NCBI RefSeq assembly: GCF_964199755.1
Contig: NC_133898.1
Coordinates: forward strand, 105,762,847 to 105,826,846
DNA length: 64,000 nt
Source of the DNA: Larus michahellis
Lineage: Eukaryota; Chordata; Aves; Charadriiformes; Laridae
Reading direction: 5' to 3'
Below, one piece after another: positions 13,001 to 24,400 of the stretch. The notes beneath the pieces were generated by a model. That model was not told the DNA's origin, ran no database searches, and was given only the letters and a program-made list of their open reading frames with translations. How positions within the stretch are numbered: position 1 is the first letter of the stretch; each line of letters opens with the position of its first letter. Both the position numbers and the translations under genes were made by a program.

Positions 13001-16000
13001 AGAGGAAAAACAGAGATGATTGCAAGCTGTTGAGTTAGAGCAGTTCAAGAAATTACCATCCCATCAGCAGGATTTTCATGTCCACTTAGTAAGGTGGGAC
13101 AATGGTCTGTGTGTGCACCTCTGTTCTGTGCAAGACAGGCAGGCAATACACAGCACCTCCCAAGCGGTCTGACAAAGCCACCCTGAGAATCTGTGCCGAG
13201 TATTGACCTAGCCCCACAAGGGCAAAAGTGATGCAAACTGCATATATGTAGCTTCACAAAAAAAGAGCCCAAGACATTGATCAGTGTTTGAGCTCTGAGG
13301 TGAATTCTGGGCCAGTCAGTCTGGTTTATAATCTATGGTGTAGGTGTGTCTGTCTTACATGATGTGACCATCAGAGGACCCTGCCGAATATGTCCGAATA
13401 TGTCAGCCAGCACTTCTAGAAAAAAAGATGTCTGGACAAAAATAAAAAATAAAAAATTAAAAGTGTTCACTGAATGTGACTGAAGCAGGAAAGCTAGAAG
13501 AACTACACTACCTATAACTGACTTCTTATCCAGCACAGTCCGGAATTCAGAAATATGGTAACTGAACAAAAATATGAGATCATCAGCCAGTTCTGATATC
13601 AAGGGTATTAACATGACCAGTTTCAAGAAAAGAATTAAGGAAAAACAAAGGGCAAACAAAACCAACCAAGGATTTAAAAATACTTCCATCTCAAAATAAG
13701 TCCATCTTTCTTTCAAAGAGCCAGATCACAGGGGAGAAGCTTTCATTTGTGGATACTGAACAGTGAAGACAGCATAAGCATTTCAAATGGTGTTGAATAT
13801 AGCGCCGGCCAACTTGAGGATACATCAGGGCCATCTGGGAACAAAAGCTTGGCTCCAGAAAATGAGCAGCATCTCCAGTGCACTTTTGCACAGGCCAAAG
13901 CTGTCTTCTCATTACAAATAACATGTCTATTTGCAGTGAGTTTATGCCCCACGCCTGGGAATTTAATCATATTACCTCATCCTGCTGCCACAGTTGATCA
14001 AATAGCAAGGCTGAATTGGAATATAAAATTGTTATTTCTAAGTTTATAGAATGTATTTGAATAAAGAAAAAAAAATGTTAGGCCAAAACAGAGAAATCTC
14101 TCACAAGGAGTATCAGTAGCACCTTGGTATAATAGAGTAATGGAGTTGTGATCCAAACATGCATGTTCCTTGGTTCCTGTGGTGCAGCAACATGAAACTC
14201 TGCAGTAATAAAAGGGGGACTGAAGAAGGACGAGAGGCTTGCAACGACCAACGCCTGCAGTGGAGGAGAGGCAGGAGGAGAGCTCCCATCAGCAGGGAGA
14301 ACTGTCAGTCTCGGGGAAAATCATGTGCCTTGAAGGCAAGGCACAAAGGCAGCCATGGAAGAATGCGAAACACACGCTGTTGGCAGGACAGGTAACTCAG
14401 CCCATGTAAAGGGTCACCAACTGCACCCGAGATCAGCTAAAGTTTGTCATCGCTGAAAGATGACACCAAAGGGAGAGAAAGGAAGACTGATGGGAGCACT
14501 GACAAAAGCAGCCTCTTCACGTGGTGGTAAAACAGTACAAGAAAGGAGCCTGATCTGGTGACCGCTCTCTAATAGCCGACATCCACGTGCTCCTGCTGCC
14601 AGCTACCGTCCTTCAGCAGAACCTGGCAGCCCAAGACGGCGCTAGGCAACCTCTGCAGCAGGACCGCTGCTTTCCCCAGGCCCTGCAGGGTTGCACAGCC
14701 CTCTCCAGAGCCTGAGCCTAAGTGCAAGAAGCTTTTCAGGGCTCCAGGGCTTTTTCCAGTCCTTGATCTCTTGTTGTAGATGACTGCTGAAGACCTCCTG
14801 ACATCTGTCTGTGGTTCTGGTCAGTAAGACTGTCATTCCAAATAAGAGCTTGCAGATTATATTGAATTAATTTAACCTGTGGGCTCATGTAAATTGGTAA
14901 TATACTTAATCTCTTTTAAAAATTCATAATCCTTTTCCTAAGTGGTCAACACCAAGTACTTCTAAGGAAAATAAAAGAAACCTTCCTAAGCCTCACTAGA
15001 TAAAAATTTCCGTAAGTCATAAAATATAAGGCTTAGTATTTTTCTAAATGTATTATAACATATTTCAGCTGTTAAATAGCAGATTTCAAACATTATTTCT
15101 TTCTTATGTTTTTGATCTCTTTTTCAGTCTTGTCTCGTGTTCACCCTTCATGACATACTACAGCAATACTAGTTGTAATGCTGTAGCACAAGAGTCTAAA
15201 GAAATAAGTGGGGCAAGGCTTGTAGGGAGAGGAAATAGCTTTCATTAGACAAACTGATCCTTATTATATAGTGAATGAAAAATGCATTTCTTTGCCTCAC
15301 TTTTGAATTTGCCAGTTGTTTTCACTCTGGTCCCTGGGCGGTTAAATAACAAGAAGCACCCCCTCTACAAGCTTCTGTATTTTAGGTCATTTTAATAGTG
15401 CCCTTGCTTATACGTCTCTTTTTTAGAGTGAACGATCCCAGCTTTTATGGATTTCCTATGCCCAGAGCTCTTTCTCTTTCTGGGAAGGACTGGTCTTTTT
15501 GCACAGTGAAAAATCAGCGATGGTCTGTGAATTGGTAATACCATAGTTTATTGTATGGCTCTTCACTGCAGTCTTTTGCATTCCAACAGTTCCAACAATT
15601 CCAATTGTCTGACACCTTGAGCTTGTGGAGTTGCCCATTTGGATCCCTCAGTCACTTCCATGAGTTAATTGAGAGCAGTTCTGTAAGAGAGATAAGTACT
15701 TCTAAACATGAATTATTTTGTCAGGGTGAAATATAAGTTCTTCTAATTGATTAATTCAGATATATTTTTGTAATCTGTGTATTCTTTTCTCCCTTTCTGT
15801 TTTCTTCGCTTCCAGAGCAACTAAGTACATTAAACATTGGACCAAAACCAGAACCATTCCACACTCTGCTGTTTACCTTCTGCATTGATAAGCATTTACA
15901 AGAAATAAGAAAACAAAAATAAACCAAAGGGCGGGAGAAGAACTAGGTTACTTTCACTGTTTTTCGAGCACAATGAATTGCACCACATTTCAGTGCCAAA

Positions 16001-16152
16001 CAGAGGTGCTACTTACATCATTCCTTCTATATATAATGATTCCCTTTCTTCGTACATGCATTTTTCCAAATCAAAATCATTCAGTGTTGGCATCTAAATT
16101 TTCACTTTTTATCTAAGAGGAGGAGAACAGTTTGTTCTGGGGAAGGGAAGTT
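13001..16152. other. Intergenic, nothing assigned
   Basis: No exon, RNA gene or well-defined repeat recognised. The open frames are short and lack recognisable domains. Confidence 0.45.
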
Positions 16153-16325
16153 GAGAGGAGAGGAGAGGAGAGGAGAGGAGAGGAGAGGAGAGGAGAGGAG
16201 AGGAGAGGAGAGGAGAGGAGAGGAGAGGAGAGGAGAGGAGAGGAGAGGAGAGGAGAGGAGAGGAGAGGAGAGGAGAGGAGAGGAGAGGGGAGGAGAGGAG
16301 AGGGGAGGAGAGGGGAGGAGAGGGG
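16153..16325. repeat. (AGAGG)n pentanucleotide array, about 170 bp
   Basis: A perfect array of the pentamer runs to about 16287, then an interrupted tail with extra G residues to about 16325. All purines are on the + strand. It encodes spurious Arg-Gly-Glu-Glu repeats in two frames, which are not genes. Confidence 0.97.
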
Positions 16326-17224
16326 GAAAAAGAAAGAGTATTTCAGTCCTTACAATTTATGAAGCTGCTACACTTTAGTAATAATTAAAGCTATACAAGT
16401 AACAATCAGAAATCTAATATGCCACATCATCCTGTAATTATTGCTCAAAGTTTCTGCTACTATTTCAGCCTTTCCCTGCAAGTAGCTAAATATGTATGGT
16501 TCTCTGTAACTTCATTTTTTGTGCATATTATTATGAAATTATTTGTGTCTTTCATTAATCTTTAAGGTAATATTTCATTATTGTTTTATCTCTATCAATG
16601 TAACATAAAAGAAGAAGTATTCTGTTTTGTCTAATAAGAATGAAATTAAAAATCAATTACTAAGCCATCTTCTTTTGAAAAGTAATTTTAAAAGCAATGA
16701 TACCATCATTTAGAGTTATGTAAGAAATCATTTCATGTTTTAGAGCACACAATGGTCAAGGGTCATTTGTTTAGTATATTCAACGCAGTTTTCCAATGCA
16801 GCTCATATTTTGTTTGTCCTGACTTTACTGTCTCCATCTTCATTGTGGTGCAATATGAAAACATATGAAGACCTGGTGTTTCTTACAGCCCTTTGTACTT
16901 CTGAGCGGTGGTGTTCCCTTCTCCTCTGGTTTAACATCTTATTTGAACCTGTGATGGGTTAGTTGCCCTCCAAGAACCAGCCTCAGTTCAAATTCCTGAG
17001 CGCACTGGTGCTGACTACCAGGCACCCCTCTGTGGGCTCTTTTTCCATGGGGGATGCTCTGCCATAGCCTTCTTCCTCCCCCACCCACACAGCCTGAGCC
17101 ACCAAGCGGGGCTCTGACTACACTACCAGAGCACCATATGGCCAAATGTCTCACGTGCTCTGCAAATACCCTCAAACTCGTGCTGTAGAAGCGATAATAT
17201 AGCACAAGAAATTAAGATCACAGG
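16326..17224. other. Intergenic, nothing assigned
   Basis: AT-rich to 16900, then a more GC-rich piece from about 16940 to 17200 with no recognised exon. The GC-rich part directly precedes the MIR remnant and may include a diverged SINE head, but the match is too weak to call. Confidence 0.4.
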
Positions 17225-17305
17225 TATTTCATAAATGGGCAGACTGAGGACATGAAGGCTAAGTCACTTTCCAAGGGCCATGCATATGCAGAGCCGGAAA
17301 TAACA
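17225..17305 (-). mobile_element. MIR-type SINE remnant
   Basis: On the + strand the sequence carries the reverse complement of the MIR core in the expected order: atgggcagactgagg, then ggctaagtcactttccaagg, then gcagagccgg. The copy is diverged and lacks clear ends, as expected of a repeat that predates the bird-mammal split. Confidence 0.6.
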
Positions 17306-18302
17306 ATAAAATAAATTATGTTTAATAAAGTCTATGAAATAGAATCGCATCAAGTAGATTTTACTTGCTCCACTACTCAGTAGTCTTTAACAAATCCTTA
17401 ATTGGCATAAATTACAGTGACATTCCTGAAACTATTGAAGCTTTCCCAGTTTCCAGAAAGAAAAAACTGGCCTGTTCATTTTCTGATTTACCTTTTCTCT
17501 CCTTGACAAAGGAAACAAACCCCAAAATTTTCATGCATGAGATCTCTGAGGATATGGTATTAAGCTTGGCTGGTACTGAAATTTGGAGTAGGGTAACCAC
17601 CTGCTTTACAAGATTTCAGGCAAAAATTACTGGTTTTAACAAACATACCTCGGTGGGTGTTTTTAACTTCAGTCTGCCGTTGAGATAGGAAAATGCAGGC
17701 AGCCCAAGCGTCTTTTCTACACTTCGCTCGTGCAATTGGTTAAGTCTCAGAGATGCCAACAATATTTGAAATGGTTGAGCACCATCTCATCTGAAATGAT
17801 GTAGCAGTCCCCTCTTGTCGCTCACCTTCGTCGTGTGCAGCGTGTGAAATATCTAATGGGCAAGGAGTGACTCAAAGAGCCCTTAGCAGCCGCTGAGATG
17901 TTCAATCAGTTTGGCTCTGGAAATACTGAGCCAGTGTCAGATCAGACGTGCAAAGAGCCTGCGAACACAGTTACATGACTATAAACTTGGTATGAGAGGA
18001 GACCAAGCAAAACAAAACAGATGACAAGGGCACAATTTCCTTGCAGTTAACGATGCCTCTGTAACATCACAGGCTATCTCTAAGCTATATTTTCCACTGC
18101 ATTGCCGGCTTGCAAAACTTTTAATGGAACAAGTTTTTCTGGCAGAAGAACATTGATTTTTATCTTTAATGAGCAGCCTCTCTATCATTTAGCTTCAGGA
18201 AACAGCTTCCTGGTTGTAAACTGCTTGAGAGTGCTGAGAGCCAGTCAACTTCAAAAGCAGCCAGGAGAAACTTTCTCACTAACTTTGAGAAGGAACTGAA
18301 AA
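17306..18302 (+). other. Presumed GCM1 upstream and 5' UTR region
   Basis: This is the kilobase before the first coding ATG of GCM1. In human the first GCM1 exon is non-coding. A plausible 3' splice site for an untranslated leader is ctctctatcatttag, ending near 18191, but the upstream exon and the transcription start are not identified. There is no CpG island here. Confidence 0.3.
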
Positions 18303-18404
18303 ATGCTGAAAGGTGCAGATGATGCTGTTTTGGAGCAGGAGGACTCTGCTTCCCGACGTGGAGAAATGACAAGTTGGGATATCAATGACATCAAACTTCC
18401 CCAG
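18303..18404 (+). CDS. GCM1: GCM1 coding exon 1 (residues 1-34)
   Basis: Start ATG at 18303, with A at -3 and an in-frame TGA at 18297-18299, so no earlier start exists unless a splice junction intervenes. It encodes a 21-residue N-terminus that differs from mammals, then [13 protein letters not shown], matching human LSWDINDVKLPQ. The alternative start is Met22. Donor CAG|gtatgt, phase 0. Confidence 0.85.
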
Positions 18405-21400
18405 GTATGTGTCTGTGTCTTAGAAATGTACCCAGTTCTGACCAGTCATCTCCACTTCGCCGCTGATCTTAAATGCTTTCTCGGTTATCTATGCCTCATT
18501 CCCTTTATTCTCTTTGCCACCTCGAGGTATGGGACAGTGTTTTACCGAAAAGCTAGAAAATATTGAGCAAATATTGACGTTTCTGTGCACTTTTCCTTAT
18601 AATGTATTATTGAAAGAGCTGCCGATACATGAAAATAAGCAATGCTGCAGGTGTGTTGCCTTTCTAGTCCACTGATGGATGAGGTGCAGAGAAAGGAGGG
18701 GAAAAAAATTATCTCCTTCTGTGGGTGCTCAATTCAAGATGTCCAGGACTTGCTTATCAGCCTGGGCTGTGCTTTATGAGAAGTGAGCGCAGCACCCACG
18801 ACTGCCTTGCGGCTCTGGGTGCTCAGCCTCACTGCAGGTCAGGCTCCAGGCAAGCGGGCTGGCTTTCCACATGGAGGCAACGCTCCTTTCACGAGCTTTC
18901 TTCATGTTTGCAGAGATTTGCTGAGAGGCAGAATAGCGAACTTTTCCTCCTTCAGTCTTTTTCTAGTCCGCTTATCCAAAAATTTCAACCACTGAAAGAC
19001 CACAGCACCCTGCATCCCAACGTGATCTCCCTGTCCCTCACCTCAGCATATTTGTGCCAGACCCCTCCCACTGTGGTCCTTCAGCATCCAGCACTGCCTT
19101 TCACCTCCCAACCCTGCCTTACCGGATCCCAGTCTCCCCTGCTGTTCGCCCAAAGCCTCCAAGGCCCAGGCTGCCTCCTTCCCTGCCCAACACCTCAAGG
19201 TCACCTTCATCTGCATTTCAGCCTGGAGGCTTCCTCCACACCCTTCCCTGCACTGTCCCATGCCTCCTGGGGGGGCACAGGAGTTTTTCTCTTCTCAGTT
19301 GTGTTCTTGCTGCTGTCATGACTCTCAGTGTCTGGGATCAGCAATTTCAAGGAAATTCCTACTAAGTTTTTGTACCCCTACAAGACCTTCTCCCTCAAAA
19401 CCATCAGTGGATATGCTAGGTATTTTACAGCTTACTGCATTTTGCTGTGTTGACTGTACCCACTGACATGATGTGTGCTTGGTCCTTTGTTGTTGGTTTT
19501 TTTCCCACTGAGTTTTATTTTTATTGTTCCTTACAGTGTTGTCGTTGCATTTTTTTTTGCTTAGTCCATAGCAGTAAAAATAAAACCTGACCAGTATGTC
19601 AGGTTTCTTTGTTTTCAACTTCAGAAAAATCACCATGGAATTCTTCCACAACGGTTAGGCCAAAACGAACCAAAGTCCAGAACTGAAGACCTACAAATGT
19701 GAGCATAGTCTCAGTCTGAGTCAGTAGTTGCCCTTTTTCCAGCGAGTCGAGCCAAATCAGGCCAAATGATTCAGTGCAATGCTGCTGTGAATGGCCTGAA
19801 AGGCAAAGCAGGATCTTTGCCATGAAAGCTAAGAGAAGTTAGTCAGGCAGTGACTGCTGCCTGCAAGGAAAGTGTCTGCCATTTTATATCAGGCCCCTCA
19901 GCTTTCTCTCCCGGGGAGGTCCTGCACTGAGCTGGACCCGTGACTGAGTGAGAACAACCTCCTGGCCAGGCTTTCCTGATGCTTTGGGTCTCGAGGGGAG
20001 ACACAGGGAGCTATGGTTTTTCTGCCTTCTCTTCGCTGCTCCCTCCTGACAACCAGCATCACCTGCCAGGGTGCAGGGATCACCCAGGCTAGAGGACACC
20101 CAGCAGAGGACCAGGTCTGCTGGCCTCTTGCACAAGCTCTTCTCTTCTCCAACCTAAAATGTGGCTTGCTTTGGTCTCTCCACAGGATGTAAGACAGATA
20201 GACTGGTTTCAAGAATGGCCAGATTCCTACGTAAAACATATCTATAGCTCAGAGGATAAAAATGCTCAGAGGCACCACAGCAGCTGGGCAATGAGAAACA
20301 CCAACAACCACAATTCTCGCATCTTAAAAAAGTCCTGCCTTGGGGTGCTGGTCTGCAGCAACGACTGCTTGACCTTGGATGGGAGGAAGATCTACCTAAG
20401 ACCAGCCATATGTGATAAAGCTAGGCAAAAACAACAGCGTGAGTATGAAGATGTCTGTTCATTATATGGCAGTTCATAAGTGAACACAACATAAAAGAGT
20501 CCTCCAAGTGGAGGACGCCTTTTGGATTATAAAACCTTCCTGCTGCCATTCCTTATATTCAAATGCAACTCTTGATTTTGGAACAGTGCGTTTTACTTTT
20601 CTTACCATTGCGTTGTTTGCTTGTTTGTTTTCTGTTTGTTTTCTTTTTTTAATCTCTATTCCTGATGGTCAGAGATTGATTCCCAGCCTTCTCAGGCCCA
20701 TGAGTGAGACTACTGAGAAAGCTGTGCACTGCAGGCAGCTTCCTGCTGTGCTGTTCCTGCTGACCTGAGTGTGGGCTTCACTATTGCGTGGGACAAAGAG
20801 TAACTCAGGAAAGCCTTGCAGGAAAGAAGTTACTTAGAAATATGATGACGGGAAAATAGGCCTCATAGTCATGTCATCGGAGCAAGACAATGCAAATAGA
20901 GAACATGAGCTGCACGCATACTTTTAACGAGACCATTACAAACAATTGTTGATTGCTCAGTAGAGCTAGCACATACTAATTTCTGGATCTGATGAACATT
21001 TTGGCTAAAGAAAGGTATTAGTTAAGCACTCACAGAGGTCAGAGTGATGTCCTCTAGAAAAATCAGACCAAAACACATGACATTCCAGATACTGCCAAGT
21101 TGAAAACAACTAAAACTGACCATGATAATAAATAATAAAATTATAATAAAGCTATAATATAAATAATTTTTGCCAGTTTTATTTAATAATGGAACAGAAT
21201 AAAGGCAATGATTATTTTGCTTATACTGATTTTTGCTTACATTTGAAAGTTTTTTGTGTAGTTTTTCTCAGTGCAGTTTCTGAGCCCCAAACCAGAAGTG
21301 GCAATCCACCACCAATGAACCATTGTATCACATGGGATTCATCTGATTGGTGTTGTACAGAAAATATTTCCCACCATCTTTGCTCCAGGGAAATGCTGTC

Positions 21401-24400
21401 CAAACTGCAATGGACCCCTGCGGCTCCTTTCCTGCCGAGGCCATGGCGGTTACCCAGTTACCAACTTCTGGAGGCATGAAGGCCAATTCATTTTTTTTCA
21501 GGTTGGTATAAAATTACCTTACATTATGCAAGTCCATTTTAAAGACTGTTTTCTAAGATTGATTAAAGACATATTCTGTTCCAACAAATAAAGGTCATTG
21601 AATATGACAAGGCCAAATGACTGTAAGGAGAAAAGTTTTCACAATGAGTAGGCAAGGTTGTAAGCAACCTGACCTAACTCTGAAGTTAGTCCTGCCTGAG
21701 CAGGAGGTTGAGCTAGGCCTCCAGAGGTCCCTTCCAACCTAAATTAGCTTATGCTAGTGTGATTTTACAGCATATTATCTTTTTCATTTGGGATCCGATG
21801 AAAACCTGTTGATTTTGAAACACTTTGCCTCAGGTACACAGTAACCAATGAATCCCCCAAAAGTCAGAAATGTTGTGTTATCTCAACCTCTTCTCCAAGG
21901 CACCACGCATAAGCGCAAGACTATCTTAGAGCAGGAAATGGTTGTACCCAAGGGACTGTCTGTGGAAAGTGCCACCTGCGCATTATGTGTAACTTATATC
22001 TGGAAAACAGTATATGCAAGTGTTTAAATAATGGGCGCTATTCCTGTAAGCTGTAGTCCTAGTTGAGTACAATAACCACTGAACTGTCTCCTGCTTTGCA
22101 GTCTTTCATTTAAGTGTAGGTTAAGTAAAATTAATTATCCATGGAAGCTAATGGAAATGAATCTTCTGATAAACATGTCTAACATGAGAAGAGTGGAAAT
22201 GACTGCCGGGACACTGCAGCTAGGCTGCAGAAGACCTTGTGGCTTCAGCTGGGGCTCTGGTGTGGCGAGTCTCTTCTGCACATAAATGTGGTGCACTGGT
22301 TTTTATGATTTCAGAGAATTTCTACCCCATCACACTTCATCTGAGATATGTTTGTTATGTGAGATCACATTAAATAAGTCTTATTAAATACAAAGCACTA
22401 AATCAAGCCATATGTGTTGTTTTGGCCTGTGCTACAAATTCTGCTCCCTTAAGGTTAATAACAAGGTTGTTTCTAACTTTAACATATCTTTTCTAAAGTC
22501 CAAAGGAGCTCATGACCATCCACGTCCAGAAACAAAACTAGAAGCAGAAGCACGAAGGTCAATCCAAAAAGCACAGACAGCTTTTTCTCCATCTTCTCCA
22601 AGATTAAAAAGAATCCGGGAGGTTGAGGTAACTGTTACTATCGATCAATGAAATTCTAGGGTCAGTGACCCATGGTTCAAGACACGGTGGAGGCTATCTG
22701 GGCTTTGGGTATGGGTGGGAGCCGGCTTTACATGTCCTCATTCTACCTCCCCATGCTCAGGCCAAGAAGGAGCAGGGCTGTCCTGAGCATCTTGCTCTGC
22801 TCAGGACTGTCATCCACTGCTGTCCGGGGCCTCTTTGGGCCTGGCAGCAGCAGGGAATTACCTCTATGCTGGTAAACAAAGCAGGGACAGAGGGGCAGGC
22901 TCATTCACATCACTATTCACATGGCCCCTGCCACGGATTTGGCCAGTACTAACTTGCGCTCACAGGCAAAATGGCCTGGCACAAGCCAGGAGGACAGCAT
23001 GCGCCAGGGACCATTCCCTGGCAGGATTTTGGACAAGGTTGCACCAGGTTTTGGTTCCTTCACTGTACGCAGCTGGCTTTGAACCTACCTGTGCCCCTAT
23101 GTGCTGTCATGCTACAAGCTGCAGGCAATAAGAATCTCAAGTTGATGCTTTGAAAAGTAGCCCCTGGCTGCAATACAGCTCTTGCATCGTTTCACTTCAG
23201 GTCCAGAATTTTCCAAGCCCAGGATGTAGTGTGGTCACTGCCATGCCATGCCTTTTCACCCCTGTTACCAATGACAGTCCTTGGCCTCATTTTATTTAGC
23301 AGCATAGGCATAGCTTTAGAGCCCCAGCTCTTTCCTTTTTCAAATGCAAGAGTTGCCTTTAAAAAAAAATCCTACAAGTTGTTTGTTAGTGCGGCTCCAG
23401 AAATTAAATTATTCCCAGAAATCTGGGAATAAAGTAATTAGATATTTAGTCTAATCAGTATTGGCATTGAAGGAGAATGCTAGAAGGTTTTAATTGGATT
23501 TAACTTATAGTATCGATTGCACTGCCCCATGAGAAAATTGTAACAAATGAACACTTGAAAAGTGGAAAATACTTTTGGCAATAACTGAACTCAGGAGGAA
23601 GATTCGTGTGTATGTCTACACATACACACATACAAACAGTGTATACTATTTTACTATAGAATACAATATATAACTACTTAGATGATATGCCTATTATATA
23701 CTGTGTGTTGTATCTTGACAAAACAAACTTGTCATTAACAAGGCAAATCCACAAACCCTTACTCCTTCTTCCTCCAGTTCCCCAACCTTTACTTAAGAGA
23801 ACCCAGTTACTTCAGTAGCAGGCCTGGATCATTTTACTCACAGACTTAATTAATGCCCATCAGGGAGAGAGATGGTCTCCTGCAGGGCAACTGCCCCTGA
23901 GCAGGATTTGGCCACCTGCAGACCCTCAAGAGCTGTGAGGGCACCCTCAAGTGCAGCAGGCACTGCCCCACCCTTGGAGAGACACCAGGAGGTCGTGTTT
24001 TCTCCACATTGACCTGTGTCCTGAGGTCCTCCACAGACACAGAGAAGGTGCTGCAGAAAAGTGAAGGCACCCTCCAGTTATGCTTATCCTCCCTGGGTTT
24101 TGCCAGGGTAGGTAAGGGGAAGGTGCATCACCTCCACGTAGTGTGCCCCACTTGTTCTCTGGGTCTCCAGGATGGCTTTGAAGGCAAACAGTGCTTTAAA
24201 GGACTTACAGAAGCCATGATGTTAAAACATCATCTCTGCTGGGTGTGGAAACACTTGTGAAAGCATCTGCAGAGATCCCATGGACCGCTGCGTGCCTGAT
24301 GGAGGGAACTGGGTAGAGCAGCGAGGCTGTCTCCAGTGACCTTCCTTGCAAAGGCTGTGTTACACACAACTGTACACCACCGGTCTTCACACGCAGTTTG

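Noticed and set aside
16132-16378. Two overlapping 75-76 codon frames with Arg-Gly-Glu-Glu repeats
   Set aside because: They are translations of the AGAGG microsatellite.
18725-19321. 198-codon + strand frame inside GCM1 intron 1
   Set aside because: Pro/Ser/Leu-rich low-information translation in an intron, with no recognised domain and competing frames on both strands.
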